Source: Akkermansia muciniphila
GTDB taxonomy: Bacteria; Verrucomicrobiota; Verrucomicrobiia; Verrucomicrobiales; Akkermansiaceae
Assembly (NCBI RefSeq): GCF_900184965.1
Contig: NZ_FXYA01000162.1
Coordinates: forward strand, 62,001 to 126,000
Direction: 5' to 3'
Length of the DNA: 64,000 nucleotides
Shown here: positions 9,673 through 17,997 of the stretch, piece by piece
Numbering within the stretch: the stretch's first letter is position 1
Layout: every line of letters begins with the position of its first letter
Position numbers and translations under genes: made by a program
The notes under the pieces: generated by a model
What the model was told of the DNA's origin: nothing
The model's database searches: none
What the model saw: the letters and a program-made list of their open reading frames with translations, nothing else

Positions 9673-10081
9673 GTGATAACTATTACACTTAAATAAAAAA
9701 CTCTCTTTCGTCAAATTTTTAATGTCGCGGCACACTGTTTTTCTATCTCCTCACCTTTTTCTTTCTTCTGGAGATCCAGACTTCCGCTCCGGTTGGAAAA
9801 TAGAAATCAAGCCGTCACGAAGGGAATTCCGCTTTATCTGGAATAGTAATTACAGAATTTCCAAGCCTCTAAAAAACGCTATCGCAAAAAAACTGACAAT
9901 TTTTCTTTTTCCTCCTTTTCATATGGGGGAAAATTATGGGGAAGGATAGAAAATTTACGATCCTAAGAAAAAGGAAAATCCATTTGACGGCGGATCAGAA
10001 ATTCTGAAAGGTTTTCCGCATCCGTTATAATGCATGAAATGAGGATCAGGCATTTTGAAGAAATGCCGTGCGGCGGCAAAA
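9673..10081. other. AT-rich intergenic region upstream of the GH20 gene
   Basis: The 409-bp spacer is markedly AT-rich and contains no supported gene on either strand. It must hold the GH20 promoter (read leftwards) and the end of the dciA transcript. No clear terminator hairpin or promoter pair was recognised. Confidence 0.5.
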
Positions 10082-10525
10082 TTATCCTATCCGTATGCGG
10101 ATGGAATGGACGGCATCCTTGCCGAACTGGTCCTTCAGTTTTCCCAGCAGGGCTCCCTGCCACTGCTGAAGATGGTAGCGCATGGCCGGTTGAAGCACCT
10201 GGATGGTGGCTACTCCCTTGACAATGGAAAGAAGGTTGGATTGCTGGCCCAGGAATGGCCCCGCAGCTTTCAGCCATCCTTCCCGGAGCAATTCGGGGTC
10301 CATGCCGTCGCCGTCCAGGGGAAGCCTGGACAGGATATCCCCCAGCAGGGACTCCGCCGTATGGAGGTTGCGTGTTTCACTGGCGGCGGGGGATATCTGG
10401 AACCAGTCCGCCAACGCCTGCCTCACCTCCTGCTCATCACGGGAAAGATAATCATACCGGACTGGGGAGGCGTAGGGATCCGGACGGTCCCTGTCCGGCG
10501 TGTAGGGAGACCAGGGGGAGGACAT
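10082..10525 (-). CDS. dciA: DciA family (DUF721) replicative helicase loader
   Basis: The 147-residue protein has a polar N-terminal region and a C-terminal DUF721 domain (about 75-145: LLREGWLKAAGPFLGQQS, then VLQPAMRYHLQQWQGALLGKLKD and VHSIRIRIG). DciA proteins load or activate the DnaB helicase at the origin in bacteria lacking DnaC or DnaI. The ATG at 10525 is preferred; a TTG in frame at 10561 would add 12 residues but lies inside the terminator hairpin upstream. No good ribosome-binding site is seen before the ATG. Family call is by the domain's spacing and hydrophobic pattern. Confidence 0.82.
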   Translation of the reverse strand: MSSPWSPYTPDRDRPDPYASPVRYDYLSRDEQEVRQALADWFQISPAASETRNLHTAESLLGDILSRLPLDGDGMDPELLREGWLKAAGPFLGQQSNLLSIVKGVATIQVLQPAMRYHLQQWQGALLGKLKDQFGKDAVHSIRIRIG

Positions 10526-10532
10526 GGATGGA

Positions 10533-10572
10533 AAATAAAAGCCCGGAGCGTTGAATGCCAACAGCCCCGGGC
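10533..10572 (-). terminator. Terminator after the ferredoxin gene, abutting dciA
   Basis: On the minus strand a GCCCGG/CCGGGC stem (10567-10572 with 10541-10546), extended by further pairing inside a long loop, is followed by TTTTATTTT. It sits between the ferredoxin stop and the dciA ATG only 8 bases further on. Confidence 0.7.
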
Positions 10573-10597
10573 GGTTAAAATAATATATGGAGAAATA

Positions 10598-10831
10598 TTA
10601 TTCGCCGTCGTCGCCAATCGCTTCCACGGGGCAGCCTTCCATGGCTTCCTCGCATGCGCTCAGCTCTTCGTCGTTTTCCGGCTGCTTCTTGACATAGGAT
10701 ACTCCTTCGTCGTCATCCCGTCCAAAGTTTTCCGGAGCGGTTTCGCGGCAAAGGTCGCAGTCAATGCAGGAACTGTCCACGTAAAACTTGCCGGGGACGT
10801 TTAGAGGTGTTTTTTCGTCGATATCTGCCAT
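10598..10831 (-). CDS. Ferredoxin with one 4Fe-4S cluster
   Basis: A 77-residue acidic protein with a CIDCDLC motif near residues 17-23 and a distal CEEAMEGCP near 61-68. This is the layout of small single-cluster [4Fe-4S] ferredoxins of the Thermotoga/Desulfovibrio type, in which the second Cys pair may form a disulfide or supply the fourth ligand. It carries electrons between soluble redox enzymes; no partner is encoded nearby. The Met at 10831 (MADIDEKTPL) is chosen because earlier in-frame codons give an untypical N-terminus. It diverges from lnt. Confidence 0.92.
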   Translation of the reverse strand: MADIDEKTPLNVPGKFYVDSSCIDCDLCRETAPENFGRDDDEGVSYVKKQPENDEELSACEEAMEGCPVEAIGDDGE

Positions 10832-10965
10832 TGTGTATGATGGGTTGTATGAACTGAACCCACTATTTCCGCATTTGAATAAATTTTGCAATCTTTTTTG
10901 TTGCAGGAATGAGTCAGCATGGGGGACAATGGCGGCATTCCCGTTCCCGGAATAAAAGGCTTTTC

Positions 10966-12858
10966 ATGATGAATACCCCACCTGCTTCCCTCCCTCGTCT
11001 CCTGCCCGTGTGGGCAGGGCTGCTGCTGGCCGCTTTTTCCGGAATTTTGATGGCCTGCGCCTTTATTCCGGTAGACTGGAGCGGGTGCGTATGGATAGGA
11101 TTCCTGCCTTTGCTGACAGCCCTGTGGCACGGCCGCAGACGGGAGGGGAAAAGGGGAATGCTGGCGTACGCCCTGTATGGCTGGGTATTTGGCGTGGTAT
11201 TTTACGGCATCTCCTTCTGGTGGGTCAATGAGGTCAGCACGCTGGGCTATATTCCCCTGATGATTTTTTACGGAGGCCTGTTTCCCTGCTTATGGGCTCT
11301 GGTCATGGGAGTGTTCTTCCGGCCGGCCGGCCGGCCGCTGCCTGATGCGAAGCTGGCGGCAAAGGAACGCCGGGCCGCCTGGAAAGCCTGGGCCATGGGC
11401 GACATATTGCCCAGCGCTTCCGCCGCTCTGGCGGGCGCCGCTTTATGGGTATGCCTGGAATGGGGGCGGGGCTGGCTGATACCGGGTTTCGGCTGGAACA
11501 ATCTGGGCGTGGCCCTGTACGGAAATCCGCTGGCCCAATGGGCGGAATACCTTGGCGTGACGGCGCTGGCCTTTATTCCGGCCGTCTTTTCCGTCTGGCT
11601 CTGGCGTGTTTGCCGCCGTGCCGGAATCATGATTGTCCATGAAGGCAGACGGACCGTTCCCTGGGACTTTTTCATCCTGGTGGCGGTCCTTTTAACCATG
11701 TTTGTCGTCGGCGTGTTCTGGACGGCTCGTTACTCCCCCCAGTCTGCCGCGGTCATGGGAAACGGCAGGCTTACCGTTCCCGTCATGGCCGTGCAGCTGA
11801 ATCTGAGCCAGAAGGAAAAATGGGATCCGGCCAATCGGGGAAGCATTTACCGGGCTTTGCTGGACATGACGGAACAGGGAATGCTGGACCTTCAAAACCG
11901 CGCTCTGGAACAGGCGGTCAAAGACGGCGCGGAAGCCTCCCTGGATATGCCGGCCTGGGTCATCTGGCCGGAAAGTTCCTTCCCCATTTCCACGTTTTAC
12001 CGTGATTCCACTGGGGAACGCTTCCCCAATCAGGACAATGTCAACTTTCTGAGCGCGGAAGAGGATTACGTCCAGGCCCTTCGGAACGGGATATGCAATT
12101 TTATCCTGCTGACGGGCACGGATGATATTTACCTGTCTGATGAAGGGCGTGTGGCGCGGGCTTACAACTGCCTTACCGTCTTTGAGGGGGATTATTCCAC
12201 AGCCCGTCCGCACGCCAAGGCCATGCTGGTTCCCTTCGGAGAATACATCCCTATGCGGGAAACATTCCCGTTTCTGGAAAAAGCCTTTGAGGCTTCCGCC
12301 GGAACTGCCATGGGCCTGAACTATACGCCCGGGTGTTCCTTCAATCCCGTTCCCGTGCCTATCCGCCCCGGAAGCTCTTCTACGGTGGGCGTTATTCCGC
12401 TGGTCTGCTTTGAGGATGTGGTGGGAAGCTGGGTGCGCCGCTTCGTCCGGCAGGAACCCCAGTTGATGGTGAACGTGACCAATGACGGGTGGTTCAACCG
12501 TTCCTGCGCCAATGAACAGCATTGGCGCAATGCGGCGTTCCGCTGTATTGAACTGCGGCGTTCCATGGTCCGTGCCGCCAATACCGGCGTAAGCGTGGCT
12601 CTGGCCCCCAATGGCGCGGTTATTGCGGATTTGAGGGATTCCTCCGGTTCGCCGTTTACCAGAGGGGTGATGACTGCCACATTGCCTGTGGGCTGTACGG
12701 AAATAACCCTGTACGCCATGCTGGGCGACTGGGCCGTTCTGGTTTGTTTCCTGGCGTTCGCGGTTCTGTTGCTGCGCAGGATAGGCGCCGGGAAACGTGT
12801 TCACGGCCCCGTGGAGGACGGCGTTTACCGGCGTTCCACGGGGGCTACGCCCAGATAA
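10966..12858 (+). CDS. lnt: Apolipoprotein N-acyltransferase
   Basis: A 630-residue inner-membrane enzyme that adds the third acyl chain to lipoproteins. About six N-terminal helices (to about residue 250) precede a periplasmic nitrilase-like domain carrying the Glu-Lys-Cys triad: Glu in WPESSFP, Lys in PHAKAMLVPFGEY, and the Cys nucleophile in LVCFEDVV. One more membrane helix ends the protein. It is longer than the usual 510-520 residues, mainly through insertions in the membrane and nitrilase parts. The Met at 10966 starts just before the first helix; an in-frame ATG at 10909 would add 19 polar residues. Its end overlaps the convergent glycosidase gene by 34 bp. Confidence 0.95.
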   Translation: MMNTPPASLPRLLPVWAGLLLAAFSGILMACAFIPVDWSGCVWIGFLPLLTALWHGRRREGKRGMLAYALYGWVFGVVFYGISFWWVNEVSTLGYIPLMIFYGGLFPCLWALVMGVFFRPAGRPLPDAKLAAKERRAAWKAWAMGDILPSASAALAGAALWVCLEWGRGWLIPGFGWNNLGVALYGNPLAQWAEYLGVTALAFIPAVFSVWLWRVCRRAGIMIVHEGRRTVPWDFFILVAVLLTMFVVGVFWTARYSPQSAAVMGNGRLTVPVMAVQLNLSQKEKWDPANRGSIYRALLDMTEQGMLDLQNRALEQAVKDGAEASLDMPAWVIWPESSFPISTFYRDSTGERFPNQDNVNFLSAEEDYVQALRNGICNFILLTGTDDIYLSDEGRVARAYNCLTVFEGDYSTARPHAKAMLVPFGEYIPMRETFPFLEKAFEASAGTAMGLNYTPGCSFNPVPVPIRPGSSSTVGVIPLVCFEDVVGSWVRRFVRQEPQLMVNVTNDGWFNRSCANEQHWRNAAFRCIELRRSMVRAANTGVSVALAPNGAVIADLRDSSGSPFTRGVMTATLPVGCTEITLYAMLGDWAVLVCFLAFAVLLLRRIGAGKRVHGPVEDGVYRRSTGATPR

Positions 12859-13574
12859 TTCCTGACCTGTTTGAACGCAGGGTAGGAAATGCCTGTTTCA
12901 TGGCACCAGAAGGCGGAAGACGAGCCGCCGTCCATATTCAGGGCCGTTTCCACCCGGAAATTCCCCAATGCTCCGGGAGTCGCCAGCCAGGCTGCCAGTT
13001 CCTTCAAAGTCAGGGAAGAGGAAACGCCGATGCACCACCTTTTTCCTCCGTCCGTGGCAATGAAGGTGCGGTAAGTGGACTTCTGCGCGTTAAGCCCTTT
13101 TACGGCGGAGCCGTTCTCCACCAGAAAGGGGCCTCCCTGAATGGCTGCCTGCGTGGCCGGAAGCTTTTTCATGCGTTTCAGCACGGAACTGCGGACCAGA
13201 GTCAATCCGCTTCTGCCTCCTTCATAAACGACCCCGGAAACGGCGAAAGACCCCGTAGCCAGCGGAGAAAGCCGTTTGCCGTCCTGAATGACCAGGCCCA
13301 GGGGAGTTCCCTCCGCGTCCGCACTGAAAAATCCTCCGTTGACGCCGGCCACGCAGGGACTTTTCCTCATGGCCTTGTCCAGGGAGCCGTACCGGGGCGT
13401 TTTGACGCTTCCTTCGTCCCTCACCAGCAGACGGTGCGTATCAGAACGGAAAAAATACACGTTCAGCTTGTCCCGCATGGACAAAAAGCCGTCCTTCCTG
13501 GTGAAAACGCGGTGTTCCGCGTGAACCAGGCCGGAAAAGCACAACATCAGAGAAAGAAGGCGCAGCAAAAGCAT
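12825..13574 (-). CDS. Exported phosphodiester glycosidase (NAGPA domain)
   Basis: A 249-residue protein with a signal peptide (MLLLRLLSLMLCFSGLVHA) followed by a NAGPA domain: AGVNGGFFSADAEGTPLGLV, AAIQGGPFLV, and the C-terminal ALNMDGGSSSAFW motif, in which the Asp and Gly-Gly are strongly conserved. Family members split sugar-1-phosphodiesters, such as GlcNAc-1-P-linked glycans; others act on phage or wall polymers. Its ATG lies 2 bp beyond the stop of the nucleotidyltransferase gene, so translation is probably coupled and the products may share a sugar-phosphate pathway. The 3' end overlaps lnt tail to tail. Confidence 0.9.
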   Translation of the reverse strand: MLLLRLLSLMLCFSGLVHAEHRVFTRKDGFLSMRDKLNVYFFRSDTHRLLVRDEGSVKTPRYGSLDKAMRKSPCVAGVNGGFFSADAEGTPLGLVIQDGKRLSPLATGSFAVSGVVYEGGRSGLTLVRSSVLKRMKKLPATQAAIQGGPFLVENGSAVKGLNAQKSTYRTFIATDGGKRWCIGVSSSLTLKELAAWLATPGALGNFRVETALNMDGGSSSAFWCHETGISYPAFKQVRNYLGVAPVERR

Positions 13575-13576
13575 GG

Positions 13577-14488
13577 TCAATGGCCGTTGGGGGAACAGTA
13601 GAAAATCCGGCGTTCCGCGCAGGTGCCTGAAGGCACGCGTACGCCCGGCCAGACAACGCAGCCTTGCAGGCGGCAGCCGTCCTCTACCGTTGCGCCGGGA
13701 CCTATCACGCAATTACCGTCCGCAAAGGCGCGGGGGGACACCCGGGCCCGGGGGTGGATGCGCGGAGCGGGGGAGGGGAAATCCAGATGGGCCTGAAGGT
13801 AGGCCTCCGGCGTTCCCATGTCCATCCACAACCCGTCATCCGCCAGAATGCCGCGCAGGCGCCCTTCCCGGATGTAATCCAGAAACAGGGGAATGATGGA
13901 AACGGCCTCCCCGGAAGGGATGCGCCCGAATACTTCCGGCTCCATGCAGTACGCGCCGGTAAATTGGCAGGAGCCGGGGTCGCGGCCCAGGGCGTGCCTC
14001 ATATCCGTCACCAGGCCGGAAGAAAAATCAAACCCCACGTTCTTCTTATCTCCGGAGGTGCGGAGGGCCAGCGTCACGGGAGGGCGACGGCTCAAATGCT
14101 CCTCCAGAAGGCGGCCCAGGTCAAATGTGGCCGCCATGTCTCCGTTCACCACCAGCAGCGGTTCTTCCGGGGAAGCCAGGGGCTCTATCTTTTTGACGCC
14201 GCCGCCGGAATCCAGCAGCACGGGTTCATGGCTGAAATGAACAGGGCAGCCGTTCCATGAGCGTTCAGGGAACACCTTATCCCATGCCGCCGCCAGATGG
14301 TGGGTGTTAATGATGAACTCCCGTATGCCGCAATCGTAGCATCGGCGCATGGAATGCAGAATAAGGGGTTCATGGAAAAAGGGAATCAGCGGCTTGGGCA
14401 GAATGCCGGTGAGAGGGCGCAGGCGGGTACCCAGCCCGGCGCCGAGAATAAACGCGCGGGAAATGCGGAGGCCTGCCGTGATGTGCAT
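13577..14488 (-). CDS. Sugar-1-phosphate nucleotidyltransferase (MurU-like)
   Basis: The 303-residue protein has the nucleotidyltransferase signature near the start (FILGAGLGTRLRPLT, then PKPLIPF), a mid-domain LLVVNGDMAATFDL with the metal-binding Asp, and DSGGGVKKIE. The core resembles MurU, which makes UDP-MurNAc from MurNAc-1-P in peptidoglycan recycling, and mannose-1-P guanylyltransferases. A C-terminal extension from about residue 240 (RIHPRARVSPRA, GNCVIGPGATVEDGC) looks like left-handed beta-helix hexapeptide repeats. The exact sugar and nucleotide are not determined. It is the first gene of a pair with the phosphodiester glycosidase and diverges from lpxC-fabZ. Confidence 0.88.
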   Translation of the reverse strand: MHITAGLRISRAFILGAGLGTRLRPLTGILPKPLIPFFHEPLILHSMRRCYDCGIREFIINTHHLAAAWDKVFPERSWNGCPVHFSHEPVLLDSGGGVKKIEPLASPEEPLLVVNGDMAATFDLGRLLEEHLSRRPPVTLALRTSGDKKNVGFDFSSGLVTDMRHALGRDPGSCQFTGAYCMEPEVFGRIPSGEAVSIIPLFLDYIREGRLRGILADDGLWMDMGTPEAYLQAHLDFPSPAPRIHPRARVSPRAFADGNCVIGPGATVEDGCRLQGCVVWPGVRVPSGTCAERRIFYCSPNGH

Positions 14489-14643
14489 GGAACATCACTA
14501 CCGGGTGAGCGGCGTTTTTTCAAGCGCCCTTTATCCACTTCTTTCCGGGATGACACGCCGGAATACCGTCTCTTCCCTGAATTTAAAGGAAAATCCGTGA
14601 TTTCGTGCTTTCCAAACGGAAGCTCATTCACTAGCATCCCCGC

Positions 14644-15960
14644 ATGGCATGTGGAAACCAAAGAACTGTCGGCTCTCCGGCCTCCCTGGCCGGTACCTCT
14701 TTGCATACGGGGCAGCCCGTTACCCTGACCCTGAAACCGGCTCCCGCCGACTTCGGCATTAAATTCCGCCGGGTGGACATTCCGGACCAGCCTTTCATCA
14801 GCGCGGATGTGGAAAAGGTGCAGACTGTGGAACGCGCCACCAGCCTGGCTGAAGGTTCCGTCAAGGTGCATACCGTGGAACACATCCTCTCCGCCCTCAC
14901 GGGCATGGGCATTGACAACGCCGTCATTGAAATGGACGCCAACGAACCTCCCATCGGGGACGGCTCCTCGGCCCCCTACGTAGAACTGATCAAGCGCGCC
15001 GGCATCGTGGAACTGGATGTGCCGCGCCGCTATCTGGAAGTGCGCGAGGCCGTCACCATTGAAACCAAGGGCGGTTCCATCCTGACCATTCTCCCCTCCA
15101 AGCAATTCCGCGTTTCCGTCACCTGCGTGGGACCGGAAAACCGCATCACCCAGTACTTTGACGCGGTCATCACGCCAGAAACGTATGAAAAGGAACTGGC
15201 CCCGGCCCGCACCTTTACGTTCTACGAAGACATCAAGCCCCTGCTGGAAAAGGGCCTCATCAAGGGCGGCAGCCTGGAAAACGCCGTGGTCATCCGCGGA
15301 GAGGAGCTCATGAGCAAGGAACCCATGCGTTTCATCAATGAGTTCGCCCGCCACAAGGCCATGGACCTTATTGGGGACCTGACCCTGTGCGGCAAGCCCA
15401 TTCTGGGCCACGTCATCGCCATCAAGCCGGGCCACGGCCCGAACACCGAACTCACGGCCAAGCTCAAGAAGGAACACCACCGCAACCAGCAGATGGCCCC
15501 CAATCCCGTCAACGTGCCGTACGGAGACGCCGTGCTGGACATTAATGAAGTAATGAGCCTTCTGCCGCACCGCTATCCTTTCCTGATGGTGGACCGCATT
15601 ATCGGTTTTGAAGGAGAAACCAAGTGCCGGGGTCTGAAGAACCTGACCATGAACGAACTCTTTTTCCAGGGCCACTTCCCGGGCCATCCGGTCATGCCGG
15701 GCGTCCTCCAGGTGGAAGCCATGGCCCAGGTGGCCTCCATCGTCATGCTGCGCCAGCCCGGCAATGCCAGCAAGCTCGGCTATTTCATGAGCGCGGACAA
15801 GGTAAAATTCCGCCGCGTCGTGGTTCCCGGCGATACGCTCATCATTGAAGCGGAACTGACCAAGATGCGCGGAAACATCGGCCAGGCGACGGCACGCTGC
15901 CTGGTGAACGGCCAGGTAGTTTCGGAAGCCGAGCTTAAATTCGGCCTTCAGGATGCTTGA
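14644..15960 (+). CDS. lpxC/fabZ: Fused LpxC-FabZ: UDP-acyl-GlcNAc deacetylase and hydroxyacyl-ACP dehydratase
   Basis: This 438-residue protein joins two enzymes. Residues 1-285 are LpxC, the zinc deacetylase that commits to lipid A synthesis: the first metal His is in TVEHILSALTGMG, and HKAMDLIGDL holds the later His and Asp. Residues 290-438 are FabZ, with the catalytic His in GHFPGHPVMPGVLQVEAMAQ and hot-dog-fold strands after it. Similar fusions are known in Bacteroidetes and some relatives. Joining them could balance hydroxyacyl-ACP use between lipid A and fatty acid elongation (inference). It is a single gene with a strong terminator. Confidence 0.97.
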   Translation: MACGNQRTVGSPASLAGTSLHTGQPVTLTLKPAPADFGIKFRRVDIPDQPFISADVEKVQTVERATSLAEGSVKVHTVEHILSALTGMGIDNAVIEMDANEPPIGDGSSAPYVELIKRAGIVELDVPRRYLEVREAVTIETKGGSILTILPSKQFRVSVTCVGPENRITQYFDAVITPETYEKELAPARTFTFYEDIKPLLEKGLIKGGSLENAVVIRGEELMSKEPMRFINEFARHKAMDLIGDLTLCGKPILGHVIAIKPGHGPNTELTAKLKKEHHRNQQMAPNPVNVPYGDAVLDINEVMSLLPHRYPFLMVDRIIGFEGETKCRGLKNLTMNELFFQGHFPGHPVMPGVLQVEAMAQVASIVMLRQPGNASKLGYFMSADKVKFRRVVVPGDTLIIEAELTKMRGNIGQATARCLVNGQVVSEAELKFGLQDA

Positions 15961-15990
15961 TCCCGCCGACAGCATCCCCTGTTTTTACGA

Positions 15991-16025
15991 AAACCCCGGC
16001 TGTGCATGCCACGCCGGGGTTTTTC
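15991..16025 (+). terminator. Terminator of lpxC-fabZ
   Basis: A perfect 9-bp stem AACCCCGGC/GCCGGGGTT (15992-16000 with 16013-16021) is followed by TTTTC. Confidence 0.9.
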
Positions 16026-16142
16026 ATGTTCCGCATCCTGGCTTTCTTTACCTGAACATTCCGGACAGCCCGCAAAAACGGAGACCGGAAAACGAACCAT
16101 GAAGGGCGGCATTTCCTCCTTTTCAGGGGATCTGATCCCGTC

Positions 16143-17105
16143 TTAACAGTCACTTGCGGAAAAGAGGCGGATATCAGGCAGGCGGCACATCTCCGCGTAC
16201 TCTTCAAGACGGCGGCGAAAAGTCTCTTTGGTCATGGAAAGAAGGGCGTCTGCCGAAAAGGACTCGCAGGTGAAGGAGGCCGCCACCGTTCCGTACACAA
16301 TCCCCTTCTTCACTTCCTCAAACGGAGGAAGGCCGGGAGGCAGGGTGGACAAATAGCCGGCCAGAGCCCCCAGGAACGTATCCCCCGCACCGGTGGGGTC
16401 CACCAGTGTTTTCAGAGGATAGGCGGGACAACGGAACATCCGGAGATTCCCGCCGGCATCCCGGCCCAGAAGCGTGGCCCCGTATTCCCCCTGTTTCACC
16501 ACTGCGTACGCGGCGCCTTTGGAAAGCAGGAATTCCCCGGCTTCCATGACGGTGGACGCCTGGGCATATTCCTTCGCCTCATCCTCATTCATCATGGTGA
16601 TATGGGAACGGCTGATCACGGCATCCAGCAATTCCGGCTGGCGGCGCAGCCACTTGTCCATGGAATCGGAAAGTACCAACGCCGCGTCCGGACATTGTTC
16701 CATGCACTTGAGCTGCTGGGCCGGAACCATGCAGCAGCAAACCAGCACCGGATGGTTCCTCAAAGGCTCCGGAACGTGCACATTCCATTCCAGCATCACG
16801 GCATCATTGGCACAAACGGTCCTCCGCTTGTTCATATTGTCAAAATATTCCCCGGTCCAGGCAAAAGAAGGCCCTTTCTTGCGTTCTACACCGTTCATGC
16901 ACACCCCTTTAGCCTCAAGGGCCGCTTCATAATGGGCGGGGAAATCCTCCCCGATGATGCTGACGGCATCCACGCGGTCGGCAAACAAAAGGGCAGCCAC
17001 GGCCGCAAAGGAAACGGAACCGCCCAGAACACCGTCCGCCCTGCCGCCGGGAGTAAGGATGGTATCAATTCCGATGGTTCCGGTAACGAGAAGGGGCAGG
17101 GACAT
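16143..17105 (-). CDS. PfkB-family sugar or nucleoside kinase
   Basis: The 320-residue protein has the PfkB/ribokinase fold marks: an N-terminal LLVTGTIGIDTI, a GGSVSFAAVAALLFADRV segment, and near the C-terminus DPTGAGDTFLGALAGYL, which holds the anion hole and catalytic Asp. Its closest general look is to adenosine kinase-like and sugar kinase members with a shortened lid. The substrate is undetermined. The Met at 17105 is chosen because the preceding open frame lacks the family's N-terminus. It is monocistronic and divergent from crcB. Confidence 0.88.
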   Translation of the reverse strand: MSLPLLVTGTIGIDTILTPGGRADGVLGGSVSFAAVAALLFADRVDAVSIIGEDFPAHYEAALEAKGVCMNGVERKKGPSFAWTGEYFDNMNKRRTVCANDAVMLEWNVHVPEPLRNHPVLVCCCMVPAQQLKCMEQCPDAALVLSDSMDKWLRRQPELLDAVISRSHITMMNEDEAKEYAQASTVMEAGEFLLSKGAAYAVVKQGEYGATLLGRDAGGNLRMFRCPAYPLKTLVDPTGAGDTFLGALAGYLSTLPPGLPPFEEVKKGIVYGTVAASFTCESFSADALLSMTKETFRRRLEEYAEMCRLPDIRLFSASDC

Positions 17106-17412
17106 GGAAAAAAGGAAATACGGTTTTACCCTGCAATCAAGAACAAAAAGGCTGGCGATATGGAAAAAACAGGGTATTTTATCCGCACACGTTAAAGGAA
17201 ATGGTTCTGCCGGCATACAGACCGACAGCTTCCGCAGAAATCTTGTTTCCGGTAAAGGGTTTCACCAGGCGGCACGAACGTTTCCAAACCAGTTTTCGGG
17301 AACGCAGCCAGCAACCCTTTCATGGACAAGAAGCCGCAGCCCGTCTTTCCCGGCAGATTTCGGCGCTGCTCCGAAACTTTATTCCCCATTAAAACATAGA
17401 AAAAGCCGCTAT
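17106..17412. other. Divergent spacer between pfkB-type kinase and crcB
   Basis: The 307-bp spacer holds no supported gene. It was inspected for a fluoride (crcB-motif) riboswitch because of the downstream gene, and no recognisable match to its conserved pseudoknot elements was seen. Confidence 0.45.
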
Positions 17413-17781
17413 ATGATGAAAATGCTGATGATAGTGGGCCTGGGAAGCTTTGCGGGCGGTGTATTGCGTTTCCTGCTGTCCCGTTTCGTCCAGGTCAATT
17501 CGGCAAGTTCGTTCCCCTGGGGTACGGCGGCAGTCAACCTGCTGGGATGTTTTATCCTGGGCGCCCTCTACGGTTTGTTCGACCGGAACCTGCCGCATAC
17601 GGAAACGCGGCTCTTTCTTACCGCAGGCCTGTGCGGCGGTTTCACCACCTTTTCCACGCTGATGAATGAATCCTTCCTGCTGTTGAAGGAAGGGAACTTC
17701 TCCGCCTTCTTCCTTTACACCCTCATCAGTTTTGCCGGGGGGCTCCTGGCCATTGGCCTGGGCTATCTGGCCGCCCGGTAA
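17413..17781 (+). CDS. crcB: Fluoride channel CrcB/Fluc
   Basis: A 122-residue four-helix membrane protein with the Fluc signatures: GSFAGGVLRFLLSR at the start, the conserved Asn in WGTAAVNLLGCFILG, and the LCGGFTTFSTLMNE segment that supplies the Phe box and central sodium site. Fluc dimers let fluoride leave the cytoplasm. Of two adjacent ATG codons, 17413 is taken as start; 17416 is equally possible. A much longer upstream open frame is not protein-like. The gene is the last chromosomal-type gene before the restriction island. Confidence 0.95.
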   Translation: MMKMLMIVGLGSFAGGVLRFLLSRFVQVNSASSFPWGTAAVNLLGCFILGALYGLFDRNLPHTETRLFLTAGLCGGFTTFSTLMNESFLLLKEGNFSAFFLYTLISFAGGLLAIGLGYLAAR

Positions 17782-17880
17782 GAAAAAACATGGAAACCCG
17801 GCGCTGCGCATGGCCTGCCGCGCTGTTTCTACAAGGGAGGCTTAAACGCTGTCAATTCGATGGGCGACGTAGCTCAATAC

Positions 17881-17907
17881 TTCCTCATCCGCAGAACGAA
17901 TGAGGAA
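17881..17907. repeat. Inverted repeat at the left edge of the restriction island
   Basis: Two 11-base arms (17881-17891 and 17897-17907) pair at 10 of 11 positions around a 5-base centre CAGAA. No T-run follows on either strand, so a terminator is unlikely. It lies 90 bp before hsdM. Confidence 0.6.
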
Positions 17908-17997
17908 AGACCACGCCTCAAGCGGAAAAAACGGAGTTGCTGATGGGCCTGTCGCTGGACTTTTGGGAAGATATGTGTATACTGTTTAACCCTGTCT

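Noticed and set aside
17106-17412. Fluoride riboswitch upstream of crcB
   Set aside because: The conserved stems and pseudoknot bases of the crcB motif were not found by eye.
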